Source: Sedimenticola sp.
Lineage (GTDB): Bacteria > Pseudomonadota > Gammaproteobacteria > Chromatiales > Chromatiaceae
Length of the DNA stretch: 6,866 bases
Assembly (NCBI GenBank): GCA_030619405.1
Contig: JAUXBK010000145.1
Location: 1-6,866 of the forward strand
Reading direction: 5' to 3'
Notes under the pieces: generated by a model
What the model was told of the DNA's origin: nothing
Seen by the model: only the letters and a program-made list of their open reading frames with translations
The model's database searches: none
Shown: piece after piece, positions 1-5,479 of the stretch
Layout: the number at the start of each line of letters is the position of its first letter
Position numbering within the stretch: position 1 is the first letter of the stretch
Made by a program: the position numbers and the translations under genes

Positions 1-136
1 CGTAGAGCGAATGAAAAATTGAGTGGAATCCTTATTGTGATTGCCGAGATTTTTCATATCGCTATACGGGACAAGAGGTTGTGCTATGTGCGTGCGAATA
101 CTTGCAGGATCTAGGTTTTATAAAAAGCGGGGTCGG

Positions 137-143
137 AAGGAGA
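137..143 (+). promoter_or_regulatory. Ribosome binding site of the rhodanese gene
   Basis: AAGGAGA lies 5 bases before the ATG at 149. This near-perfect Shine-Dalgarno decides the start: an ATG-less 36-codon upstream extension of the same frame (from 41) has no such site and reads as non-conserved, basic residues. No convincing -35/-10 pair is visible in 1-136. Confidence 0.8.
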
Positions 144-148
144 TTGAG

Positions 149-577
149 ATGAGTAACAGAGAACTGATCGGGCTTACCGCCAAGCAGTCGTGGCAATTGA
201 TGCAGGACGATCCCCGGGCGGTGCTGGTGGACATACGCTCGAGTATGGAGTTTCTGTTCGTCGGCCACCCCATAGGAGCCGTGCATGTGCCCTGGATCGA
301 TGAGCCGGAGTGGACCGTGAATCCGGACTTTGTCACAGATATCCGCAAGCTGCTGCTGGGCGGGGCGGTCTGTGTGGAGGACGAGGGGTGCGCCCCGGTG
401 ATCCTCATCTGCCGCAGTGGCAAACGCTCACTGGAGGCGGGAAAGGTGTTGATCGAGGCAGATTTCAACCGGGTGTTCCACACCGAGGAGGGGTTCGAGG
501 GGGAGCGCGACGACCACTACCACCGCAGCGCCATCAACGGCTGGCGTTACCAGGGGCTTCCCTGGGAGCAATGTTGA
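149..577 (+). CDS. Single-domain rhodanese-like sulfurtransferase
   Basis: A 142-residue cytoplasmic protein made of one rhodanese domain. Family members carry sulfane sulfur as a persulfide on the active-site cysteine and pass it to cyanide, thiols or protein acceptors; the partner here is unknown. The N-terminal half has the typical VLVDIRSSMEF stretch (about residues 25-35) followed by GHPIGAVHVPW (39-49). The catalytic loop is ILICRSGKRSLEAG with Cys88 and basic residues Arg89, Lys92 and Arg93, as expected of an active enzyme. An insert of roughly 25 residues between the HVPW strand and the ICRSG loop (DEPEWTVNPDF onward) resembles other gammaproteobacterial stand-alone rhodaneses. No signal peptide or membrane segment is seen. 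The ATG at 149 is chosen for its Shine-Dalgarno. A repeat element begins two bases after the stop. The NTF2-like gene follows 158 bases later on the same strand, too far and too repeat-filled to claim an operon. Confidence 0.92.
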   Translation: MSNRELIGLTAKQSWQLMQDDPRAVLVDIRSSMEFLFVGHPIGAVHVPWIDEPEWTVNPDFVTDIRKLLLGGAVCVEDEGCAPVILICRSGKRSLEAGKVLIEADFNRVFHTEEGFEGERDDHYHRSAINGWRYQGLPWEQC

Positions 578-579
578 CA

Positions 580-692
580 GAAGTCAGAATGTAGAACTTA
601 GAATAGAGGATGATGGAACCGGAAAAGCTTTTGGAATCTGCTGCGATCCCGTCCTGACATCTACATTCCGACTTCTGAATTCTGACTTCTGA
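580..692. repeat. Inverted pair of AGAAGTCAGAAT-type repeats
   Basis: GAAGTCAGAATGTAGA at 580-595 is matched by TCTACATTCCGACTTC at 660-675, its reverse complement with one mismatch; the arms enclose about 64 bases. The right arm continues as a 14-base-period duplication: GACTTCTGA occurs at 670-678 and 684-692. The element starts two bases after the rhodanese stop and ends 43 bases before the NTF2-like start. It lacks a T-run, so it is not an obvious intrinsic terminator. A dispersed REP-like or MITE-like unit is the best guess; it codes for nothing. Confidence 0.7.
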
Positions 693-735
693 TATCATGC
701 CGGGCACACTACGGTCGAACAGAGACTAAAACAGG

Positions 736-1155
736 ATGAGCACGACTTTCAAGAGTGCGGCGGACGTGGAAGACGCCTACTACGATGCGATTGACGAATC
801 GGACCTGGAGAAGATGATGTCGGCGTGGGAAGACTCCCCCCAGGCCGCCTGCCTGCTCCCGATGCAACCCATGCACCACGGACCGGATGCCATTCGAAAG
901 ATGTGGGAGCCCATGCTGGACCCGGAACTGAAGGTGGATATCACCATCAATCACCTGCAGTGGATCGAGGAAGGGAACATCGCCATCCACATCCTGGAGG
1001 AGATGGTTACCCTGAAAGGCACCGGGGAACGACAACCCCCCATCTATGCCACCAACATCTACCGTAGATCCAGAGAGGGCTGGCATCTGCTGATGCACCT
1101 GAACTCACCCTCCCCGCCCCCGCCAGGCGCCGCAAGAATGCCCCCGGGCCCCTGA
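736..1155 (+). CDS. NTF2-like / SnoaL-like (DUF4440-type) small protein
   Basis: A 139-residue protein that reads as one cone-shaped NTF2-like domain: helical N-terminus (ADVEDAYYDAIDESDLEKMMSAW is the usual first two helices), a strand-turn with MHHGPDAIRKMW (about residues 46-57), then beta-strands (VDITINHLQW, NIAIHILEEMV, ATNIYRRSREGWHLLMH). The GW-x-L-x-x-H end of the last strand is characteristic of the group. Family members include enzymes and ligand-binding proteins, so substrate and reaction cannot be assigned. The last 16 or so residues (SPSPPPPGAARMPPGP) fall outside the fold and are unusually proline-rich. They are encoded by C-rich DNA running straight into a repeat region, so the natural C-terminus may have been altered. 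The ATG at 736 is preceded only by a weak purine stretch (AGAGA at 721-725). No catalytic residues can be named with confidence. Confidence 0.8.
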   Translation: MSTTFKSAADVEDAYYDAIDESDLEKMMSAWEDSPQAACLLPMQPMHHGPDAIRKMWEPMLDPELKVDITINHLQWIEEGNIAIHILEEMVTLKGTGERQPPIYATNIYRRSREGWHLLMHLNSPSPPPPGAARMPPGP

Positions 1156-1207
1156 GCAGGACCACGCCCACGCAGAGGTGCGAAAACCTTAAAAAACCTT
1201 AAAAAAA

Positions 1208-1543
1208 TTCTCGCGCAAAGGCGCAAAGGCGCAAAGAAAACCAAAAAATAAAAACAAGAATGATCGCTGCCTGCTTCTGCGCTTTACATTAGCAGCTGTG
1301 CCACAGAACGGGATCACTGCCAATTGATGGCTGTTATGGGTTTATTGCAGTTTCGATGGTAACTATTCAGCATACTTTGTAATAACGCCCAGAGACGTAT
1401 TCACGGTGTTTTCGGGAAGCAATAGAGATATCAGTGACGATCATGGGAAGAACTGAATAGTTACCTCTCATGTACGAAAAGGCACCAGCAATAACTGTGT
1501 TTTTTCCCGGTTTTCTTTGCGTCTTTGCGCCTTTGCGCGAGAA
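1208..1543. repeat. Large inverted repeat with 35-bp 'GCAAAGGC' arms
   Basis: The 35-base arm at 1208-1242 is the reverse complement of 1509-1543 with one mismatch. Each arm has an internal 7-base period (GCAAAGG, GCAAAGG, GCAAAGA). Looser symmetry continues outward: 1183-1202 is a perfect 10-base tandem AAAACCTTAA x2, and 1544-1570 is a similar GGTTTT-rich stretch. A short palindrome TTTCGC-TGC-GCGAAA (1568-1582) lies just past the rmuC stop. Repeats of this CGCAAAGGCGCAAAG type are scattered in many bacterial genomes; they often yield spurious 'FAPLRLCAR' peptides. The whole gap 1156-1594 shows no gene. The element sits between the ends of two convergent genes. No T-run marks a terminator, though the paired arms could fold in RNA from either side. 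Confidence 0.85.
1358..1465. mobile_element. Candidate miniature element with 13-bp terminal inverted repeats
   Basis: GGTAACTATTCAG at 1358-1370 and CTGAATAGTTACC at 1453-1465 are perfect 13-base inverted repeats enclosing 82 bases with no usable reading frame. Without the outermost base, the ends start with 5'-GTAA, the terminal tetranucleotide known for IS66-family insertion sequences, so an IS66-derived MITE is possible. The 8 bases on either side (TTTCGATG and CTCTCATG) share only four positions, so there is no clear target duplication. It lies off-centre inside the larger 35-bp inverted repeat, suggesting one element landed in or beside another. Confidence 0.5.
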
Positions 1544-1594
1544 TGTTTTTGGTTTTGGTTTTTTTGGTTTCGCTGCGCGAAAACGCTCCCCAGG

Positions 1595-3076
1595 TTATTT
1601 GGAGAGTTTCAGCTTCGTGCCCCCGACGGGCACGCTTTCGCCCCCCTCCCCCGGCAGTTCATCCAGCTCCACCCGCTCGATCTGCACGAACCGGTCTGTG
1701 ATCTTGCGGGCGGAGACGCTCACCTCGTCCACATCCTTATGGGCCTGGCGGATGTGGCGGGAGAGCCTATCCATGCGCTCCTGAAAGCGGTTGAAGTCCT
1801 TGGCGAGAAAATTGAGGTGCTGCTGGATCAGATCGACCTGCTCCCGGGTGGCGGCGTCTTTCAGCACCGCCCGGGCGGTGGTCAGGACCGCCATCATGGT
1901 GGTGGGCGACACCATCCAGACCCGGTGGCGCCACGCCTCCTCCACCAAGCCCGGGTGATGGGCATGGATCTCCGCGAACACCGCCTCCGCGGGGATAAAC
2001 ATCATGGCACCATCGGAAGTCTCGCCGGCGATGATATATTTGGCAGCGATGTCACCGATGTGTTTGCTGATATCCTTGCGGAACTGGCCCCGGGCACGCG
2101 ACCGCCCGCTCTCAGGTCGTTCACTGTCGGTCATACGCTGGTAGCTCTCCAACGGGAACTTGGCATCGATGGAGATCTGCCCTGTCGGCTCGGGCAGGAA
2201 CAGCACACAATCGGTCCGGGTCCCGTTGCTCAGGGTGTGCTGCAGGGAGAAACTGCTGTCCGGCATCAGATTGGCCACCAGTGCATTGAGCTGAACTTCT
2301 CCAAAGGCACCCCGGGAACGTTTGTCCGCCAGCACCTCCTGCAGGCTTACGACGTTGTTGGAGAGCTCGGTGATCCGCTTCTGTGCTTCATCGATGCGGG
2401 TCAGATGTTCCAGCACCCGGGTAAAGGTCTCTGTGGTCTTGTCGAAACCTTCGGCCAAGCGCCGCTCCACCTGGCCACTGATCTCCCTCAGACGCTTGTC
2501 GGTAGATTCAGTCAGCCCCTCCACTCGACGACCCAGCTCCTCCGCATTGCGCCCCAGGCCATCCATCAACTGACGACCGATACCCTCGAGCCCTCGAGCC
2601 AACCCCTCCTGCTGGGCCAGGCGGTTCTCGGCCAGGGCGGTGGCCAGCCTCTGTTGCAGGGCATCGAAACGCTCTGTCAGATCGGTGCGCAGGTCTCCGG
2701 TATCCCGGGCAGTGTCCCGACTCATCCGACCGAATCGCTGCTCCAGCGCCTGATAGAGGCGGGATACCTGCATCAGCAGACGGTGCTGCAGACTCTGTAC
2801 CTCTTCCCGCCGCGCCTCCCGCTCCCGCGCCATCTCCCCCAGCAGAATCCGCTCCTGCTCCCTCAGCAGCTCTTCCATCCGGTCGAACCGCTCCCCTTCA
2901 TCCAGCAGCAACCGCAACACTCTGGACAGGCGCGACCAGAAGAGGATGGCGACCAGTATCAGCAGGCCGGCAGCGGAGAGCAGGAGGGGCTCATTTTGAC
3001 CGAGCTGATCCAGCAGATCACCACCGAGCGAATCAAGAAGGGAGGGGGTGACGCCAGATTGGGCGGGAATGGCCAT
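1595..3076 (-). CDS. rmuC: DNA recombination protein RmuC
   Basis: A 493-residue RmuC, near the usual length for the family. RmuC is a predicted nuclease-fold protein that limits inversions at short inverted repeats; its biochemical activity is poorly defined. In order: a short N-terminus, one membrane segment at about residues 31-48 (LLLSAAGLLILVAILFW), a long charged coiled coil at about 55-240, then the conserved RmuC core from about 245. The core shows LQEVLADKRSRGAFGE (245-260), ISIDAKFPLESY (301-312, with the Asp-x-Lys of a PD-(D/E)xK-like fold), KDISKHIGDIAAKYI (334-348) and DGAMMFIPAEAVFAEI (355-370). It is therefore likely anchored to the inner membrane with the core in the cytoplasm. 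The ATG at 3076 is the only start that keeps the membrane segment, but it has no Shine-Dalgarno: a GTCAGGG repeat array lies directly upstream. It is divergent from mtaB. Stop is TAA. Confidence 0.96.
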   Translation of the reverse strand: MAIPAQSGVTPSLLDSLGGDLLDQLGQNEPLLLSAAGLLILVAILFWSRLSRVLRLLLDEGERFDRMEELLREQERILLGEMAREREARREEVQSLQHRLLMQVSRLYQALEQRFGRMSRDTARDTGDLRTDLTERFDALQQRLATALAENRLAQQEGLARGLEGIGRQLMDGLGRNAEELGRRVEGLTESTDKRLREISGQVERRLAEGFDKTTETFTRVLEHLTRIDEAQKRITELSNNVVSLQEVLADKRSRGAFGEVQLNALVANLMPDSSFSLQHTLSNGTRTDCVLFLPEPTGQISIDAKFPLESYQRMTDSERPESGRSRARGQFRKDISKHIGDIAAKYIIAGETSDGAMMFIPAEAVFAEIHAHHPGLVEEAWRHRVWMVSPTTMMAVLTTARAVLKDAATREQVDLIQQHLNFLAKDFNRFQERMDRLSRHIRQAHKDVDEVSVSARKITDRFVQIERVELDELPGEGGESVPVGGTKLKLSK

Positions 3077-3083
3077 AGGAGAA

Positions 3084-3110
3084 GTCAGGGGTCAGGGGTC
3101 AGGGGTCAGA
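3084..3110. repeat. GTCAGGG heptamer tandem repeat upstream of rmuC
   Basis: Three exact 7-base units GTCAGGG (3084-3090, 3091-3097, 3098-3104) are followed by a partial fourth, GTCAGAA (3105-3111). The array begins 8 bases upstream of the rmuC start codon, where its ribosome binding site would be expected. GGGGTCAGA also occurs at the right end of the window beside the REP-associated transposase, so both may belong to one repeat family. Confidence 0.85.
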
Positions 3111-3151
3111 ATGGGATCATGACAGCTTCCGCACGGTTCCCAGGCCCCCTC

Positions 3152-3174
3152 GTTCCCACGCGGAGCGTGGGAAC
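3152..3174. repeat. REP-like palindrome (GTTCCCACGC hairpin)
   Basis: GTTCCCACGC (3152-3161) and GCGTGGGAAC (3165-3174) form a perfect 10-base inverted repeat around a GGA loop. Palindromes of this GTTCCCACGC type recur between genes in many gammaproteobacteria. There is no T-run, and it lies between two divergent gene starts, so it is not a terminator of either. It most likely behaves as a REP/BIME-type element. Confidence 0.8.
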
Positions 3175-3197
3175 CCGTAAATTCTGACGCCTGCATT

Positions 3198-3226
3198 TTG
3201 ACGCATGAAACTGTGGTCGCCATATT
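3198..3226 (+). promoter_or_regulatory. Possible sigma70 promoter for mtaB
   Basis: TTGACG (3198-3203) and CATATT (3221-3226) are 17 bases apart, matching 5/6 and 4/6 of the -35 and -10 consensus. The pair opens a conspicuously AT-rich stretch (3221-3300) in an otherwise GC-rich neighbourhood. Other -10-like boxes (TATACT at 3266-3271, TTATAA at 3273-3278) lack good partners. The start point would leave a leader of about 150 bases before the mtaB ATG. Confidence 0.35.
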
Positions 3227-3388
3227 TTATTCCTGAATTTTAAGCACATGAAAGACTATATATTTTATACTGTTATAACACAAATCTAATATTTTGTATC
3301 ACATCAGAGGCGGATCGGGTAAGCCTGTGATTTGCATCCCGACACTGGCCGGGTAAACTTCCCGTTTTCCAATCGAACATCCTTCCTT

Positions 3389-4681
3389 ATGCGCATCCAT
3401 CTGAAGACCCTCGGTTGCAGGCTGAACGAAGCGGAGCTGGAGAGCTGGTCCCGGGGATTTCGGGCCCAGGGACACCAGATCACCCATGACCTCTCCCAGG
3501 CGGATCTGGTGGTGGTCAACACCTGCGCCGTTACTGCCGAGGCGGTGCGCAAGTCGCGCAAGCTGATGCACCGGGCACACCGCAGCAATCCCAGGGCAAA
3601 GCTAGTGGTCAGCGGCTGTTTTGCCTCCCTCGACCCCCGGGAGACGGCCCGAACACTAGGCGTGGACCTGGTGGTGAACAACCCGGAAAAAGACCGACTG
3701 GTGGAGATCACCACCCGGGAGCTGGGCCTCAATGCGATGCCCGAACTGGCCACCGCATCGGGGGAGAACACGCTGCTGGGCGCTGGCCGGCAACGTGCCT
3801 TCATCAAGGTCCAGGACGGCTGCCGCTATCGATGCACCTTCTGCGTCGTGACCCTGGCCCGAGGGGAGGAGCGCAGCCGCTCGATCCCGGAGGTGATCGA
3901 CGAGATCGACCAGCTCCATGGGCAGGGGATCCAGGAGGTGGTTCTGACCGGCGTCCATATCGGCGGATACGGGAGTGACTGCGGGAGCAGCCTGGTACAG
4001 CTGGTCACCGCGGTACTGCAAGAGACCGATATCCCCAGGCTGCGACTGGGGGCGGTCGAACCCTGGGACCTGCCGGAGGCCTTCTGGGGTCTGTTCGATA
4101 ACCCCCGCTTCATGCCCCACCTGCACCTGCCTCTGCAGAGTGGCGCGGATACGGTGCTGCGGCGGATGGCGAGGCGCTGCAAACGCGGTGAGTTCCAGAC
4201 CCTGGCAGAGCTGGCTCGCCGCACAATCCCTGATTTCAATATCACCACCGACATCATCGTCGGCTTTCCCGGCGAGAGTGACAAAGAGTGGCAGCAGACC
4301 CTCGAACTGGTGGAGCGGATCGGCTTCGGCCACCTCCACATCTTTGCCTACTCGGCGCGGCCGGGTACCCGGGCGGCGGCCCTGCCGGACCCGGTCCCCC
4401 GGGAGGTCATCCGCACCCGCAGTCGGACACTGCACAGCCTCGGCAGCCGCCTGAAACGGCAGACCCTGGAACGGTTCGTGGGGCGCTCCTTCCAGGTATT
4501 GGTCGAGCAGTGCATGGAGGAGAGCGACGAAGAGGTAGCATGGAACGGCTACACACCGAATTTCCTGCGAGTGGCGATCCAAGGTAGCCCCAGTGACGGC
4601 CTGGGAAACCAGATCAGGAAGGTCAGACTGGAGCGCGCGAACAATTCCGGTGATCAGTTGCTGGGCACTGTTCTGCAATAA
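3389..4681 (+). CDS. mtaB: tRNA t6A37 methylthiotransferase MtaB
   Basis: A 430-residue radical-SAM methylthiotransferase. MtaB converts t6A at position 37 of ANN-decoding tRNAs to ms2t6A, using two [4Fe-4S] clusters and S-adenosylmethionine. The N-terminal UPF0004 domain supplies three cluster cysteines: Cys10 (TLGCRLNEAE), Cys46 (VNTCAVT) and Cys77 (VSGCFAS). The radical-SAM motif CRYRCTFC gives Cys145, Cys149 and Cys152. Further conserved stretches are VVLTGVHIGGYG (184-195), HLHLPLQSGAD (244-254), TTDIIVGFPGE (286-296) and FAYSARPGT (319-327). A TRAM-like RNA-binding domain occupies about 360-430. TLGCRLNEAE and HIGGYG point to MtaB rather than MiaB or RimO. The start MRIHLKTLGCRLN matches the family; a TTG 57 bases upstream would add non-conserved residues. 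There is no Shine-Dalgarno before the ATG (the preceding bases are pyrimidine-rich). It is divergent from rmuC and convergent with the minus-strand cluster. Confidence 0.95.
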   Translation: MRIHLKTLGCRLNEAELESWSRGFRAQGHQITHDLSQADLVVVNTCAVTAEAVRKSRKLMHRAHRSNPRAKLVVSGCFASLDPRETARTLGVDLVVNNPEKDRLVEITTRELGLNAMPELATASGENTLLGAGRQRAFIKVQDGCRYRCTFCVVTLARGEERSRSIPEVIDEIDQLHGQGIQEVVLTGVHIGGYGSDCGSSLVQLVTAVLQETDIPRLRLGAVEPWDLPEAFWGLFDNPRFMPHLHLPLQSGADTVLRRMARRCKRGEFQTLAELARRTIPDFNITTDIIVGFPGESDKEWQQTLELVERIGFGHLHIFAYSARPGTRAAALPDPVPREVIRTRSRTLHSLGSRLKRQTLERFVGRSFQVLVEQCMEESDEEVAWNGYTPNFLRVAIQGSPSDGLGNQIRKVRLERANNSGDQLLGTVLQ

Positions 4682-4844
4682 AGGTCTGCATGTGCCGGTA
4701 GTGGCTCCCCCTCCAGCACAACCGACCACAGGCCCGGCAGCGCCAGAATCGATCACAGGTGGCGCGGACTGCCGGCAGCTGCGTTTCAACCCACTGCAGG
4801 TGTGCTTTTTGAATGCTACCTGCGCTTTCTTTTTCGCATCTCAC
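4623..4844 (-). pseudogene. Remnant resembling the zinc-ribbon C-terminus of a Mut7-C protein
   Basis: The minus strand here reads, in one open frame, a stretch containing DRFWRCRACGRLCWRGSHYR and then HMQTFI. This closely resembles the C-terminal zinc ribbon of Mut7-C RNase-domain proteins (COG1656), whose typical end is FxxCPxCGRxYWxGSHxxRM. The second CxxC pair is present (codons at about 4739 and 4730). The first expected CxxC appears as CEKE, with one cysteine lost. The whole N-terminal PIN-like domain is absent: a TAG stop sits immediately before the GTG at 4844, and the phhB stop is only 30 bases further. The matching part ends about where mtaB ends (4681); the remainder of the frame overlaps mtaB antisense. 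I therefore read it as a decayed gene end, not a functional protein. The identification is from memory of the family; chance antisense coding is the alternative. Confidence 0.55.
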
Positions 4845-4846
4845 CT

Positions 4847-4879
4847 AGCATAGTCACTATGCTGACAGAGAGGGTCAGC
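4847..4879. other. Two adjoining palindromes over the phhB stop
   Basis: AGCATAGTCACTATGCT (4847-4863) is a perfect 8-1-8 palindrome. It shares three bases with a second hairpin, GCTGAC-AGAGAGG-GTCAGC (4861-4879; 6-bp stem, 7-base loop), which overlaps the phhB stop codon (4875-4877). Neither is followed by a T-run on either strand, so an intrinsic terminator is not supported. The pair could be an RNA 3'-end stabiliser, a protein-binding site, or the scar of the rearrangement that removed the upstream part of the Mut7-C-like gene. Confidence 0.5.
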
Positions 4880-5222
4880 TCATATCTGCAAAAATCTCAC
4901 CCGTTTTTGCGGCCATGATGAAATCATTCCGGTGCAGACCTTTTATCTTGTGAGACCACCAGGTCACCGTAACCCTGCCCCACTCGGTAAGCAGTGCAGG
5001 GTGATGGTTTTCTGATTCAGCCAAGTCACCCACACGATTGGTAAACGCCATCGCTTCCACAAAATTATCGAACTGAAACACCCGTTCCAGTTGCATGATG
5101 TTTTCCCGAACCATAGGGCTCCAGTCCGGAATCTGTCTGATCAGTTCAGCCAACTCCTCATCGGATACCTTTGGTGCATCTGCCCGACAGGCCTCGCAAT
5201 GCGCTCCTTTTAGTTGAATCAT
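4875..5222 (-). CDS. phhB: Pterin-4a-carbinolamine dehydratase
   Basis: A 115-residue PCD/DCoH-family enzyme, complete. It dehydrates 4a-hydroxytetrahydropterin to quinonoid dihydropterin, recycling the cofactor of aromatic amino acid hydroxylases such as phenylalanine hydroxylase; no hydroxylase gene lies in this window. The catalytic signature is clear: ENHHP with His73 and His74, EWGRVTVTWWSHKIKGL with His91, then RNDFIMAAK with Asp100. The N-terminus HCEACRADAPKVSDEEL, with its CxxC, is typical of gammaproteobacterial versions. Two adjacent starts are possible: GTG at 5225 and ATG at 5222. The purine run GGCGGGGAA sits about 7 bases before the ATG, so ATG is preferred. A perfect -10 box TATAAT (minus strand, 5297-5292) lies upstream without a good -35, inside the altered 3' part of the DUF938 remnant; phhB may have its own promoter. 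A hairpin overlaps its stop. Confidence 0.95.
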   Translation of the reverse strand: MIQLKGAHCEACRADAPKVSDEELAELIRQIPDWSPMVRENIMQLERVFQFDNFVEAMAFTNRVGDLAESENHHPALLTEWGRVTVTWWSHKIKGLHRNDFIMAAKTGEIFADMS

Positions 5223-5339
5223 CACTGTTCCCCGCCTTTATAGCTCTTTAAGTTAGGTTAAATCATGAAATATTCGATTTGTCCGAATAACATTATAAAT
5301 CATTAAGTGAAACAGGTTATGGACGGCACTCTCACTAAC

Positions 5340-5479
5340 CTATTCAACTTTTCTCCAACAGAGTATTCGATTATTTGCCGGCATCTCTCCAGCACCGTGG
5401 CACGATCAGCGAACAAAGAGCGGATTACAGCCAGTATGGGTTCGCGATTCTGGTCACAAGATTCCGCGTAGGGTTTCAT
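5340..5479 (-). pseudogene. DUF938 methyltransferase-like gene with a large internal deletion
   Basis: The minus strand from ATG at 5479 reads MKPYAESCDQNREPILAVIR and on to ATVLE, matching the start of DUF938 proteins (SAM-methyltransferase-like fold, about 200 residues), where VLE should lead into the glycine-rich motif I (IGSGTGQHA). Instead, within two codons the sequence jumps in another frame to EMPANNRILCWRK and a TAG at 5342-5340, which is how DUF938 proteins end. So about 31 N-terminal codons are joined to about 15 C-terminal codons; roughly 150 codons including the whole cofactor site are gone, and the join is out of frame. Read straight through, the frame would give a 58-residue peptide ending at 5303. 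The join falls in GGAGAG (about 5385-5390), where short repeated GGAG may have mediated the deletion. The ATG overlaps the TGA of the upstream acyltransferase (ATGA), implying an originally coupled operon. Confidence 0.85.

Noticed and set aside
41..148. N-terminal extension of the rhodanese frame
   Set aside because: The strong AAGGAGA before ATG 149 and the family-like N-terminus from there make the extra 36 codons untranslated leader.
1059..1244. Minus-strand peptide containing FAPLRLCARI, and its + strand counterpart from 1470 with VFAPLREN
   Set aside because: These are the well-known spurious translations of the GCAAAGGC-type repeat, here the two arms of the inverted repeat.
1351..1472. 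8-bp target-site duplication around the GTAACTATTCAG element
   Set aside because: The flanks TTTCGATG and CTCTCATG agree at only four of eight positions, no better than partial chance similarity.
3084..3110. CRISPR-like repeat array
   Set aside because: Units are contiguous heptamers with no spacers and no cas genes nearby; it is a simple tandem repeat.
1517..3187. A 556-codon open frame on the + strand opposite rmuC
   Set aside because: It is antisense to a clearly recognisable RmuC. Its product is low-complexity (Gln, His, Leu, Pro-rich), has no recognisable domain, and starts inside repeat DNA. Long antisense frames are common in GC-rich genes.
3656..4789. A 377-codon minus-strand frame opposite mtaB
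   Set aside because: mtaB has all its cluster cysteines and conserved motifs on the + strand; the antisense product shows no family features.
5303..5479. The 58-codon frame as an intact small gene
   Set aside because: Its first half is the DUF938 N-terminus and its second half is the DUF938 C-terminal coding sequence read in the wrong frame, so it is deletion debris even if it is translated.
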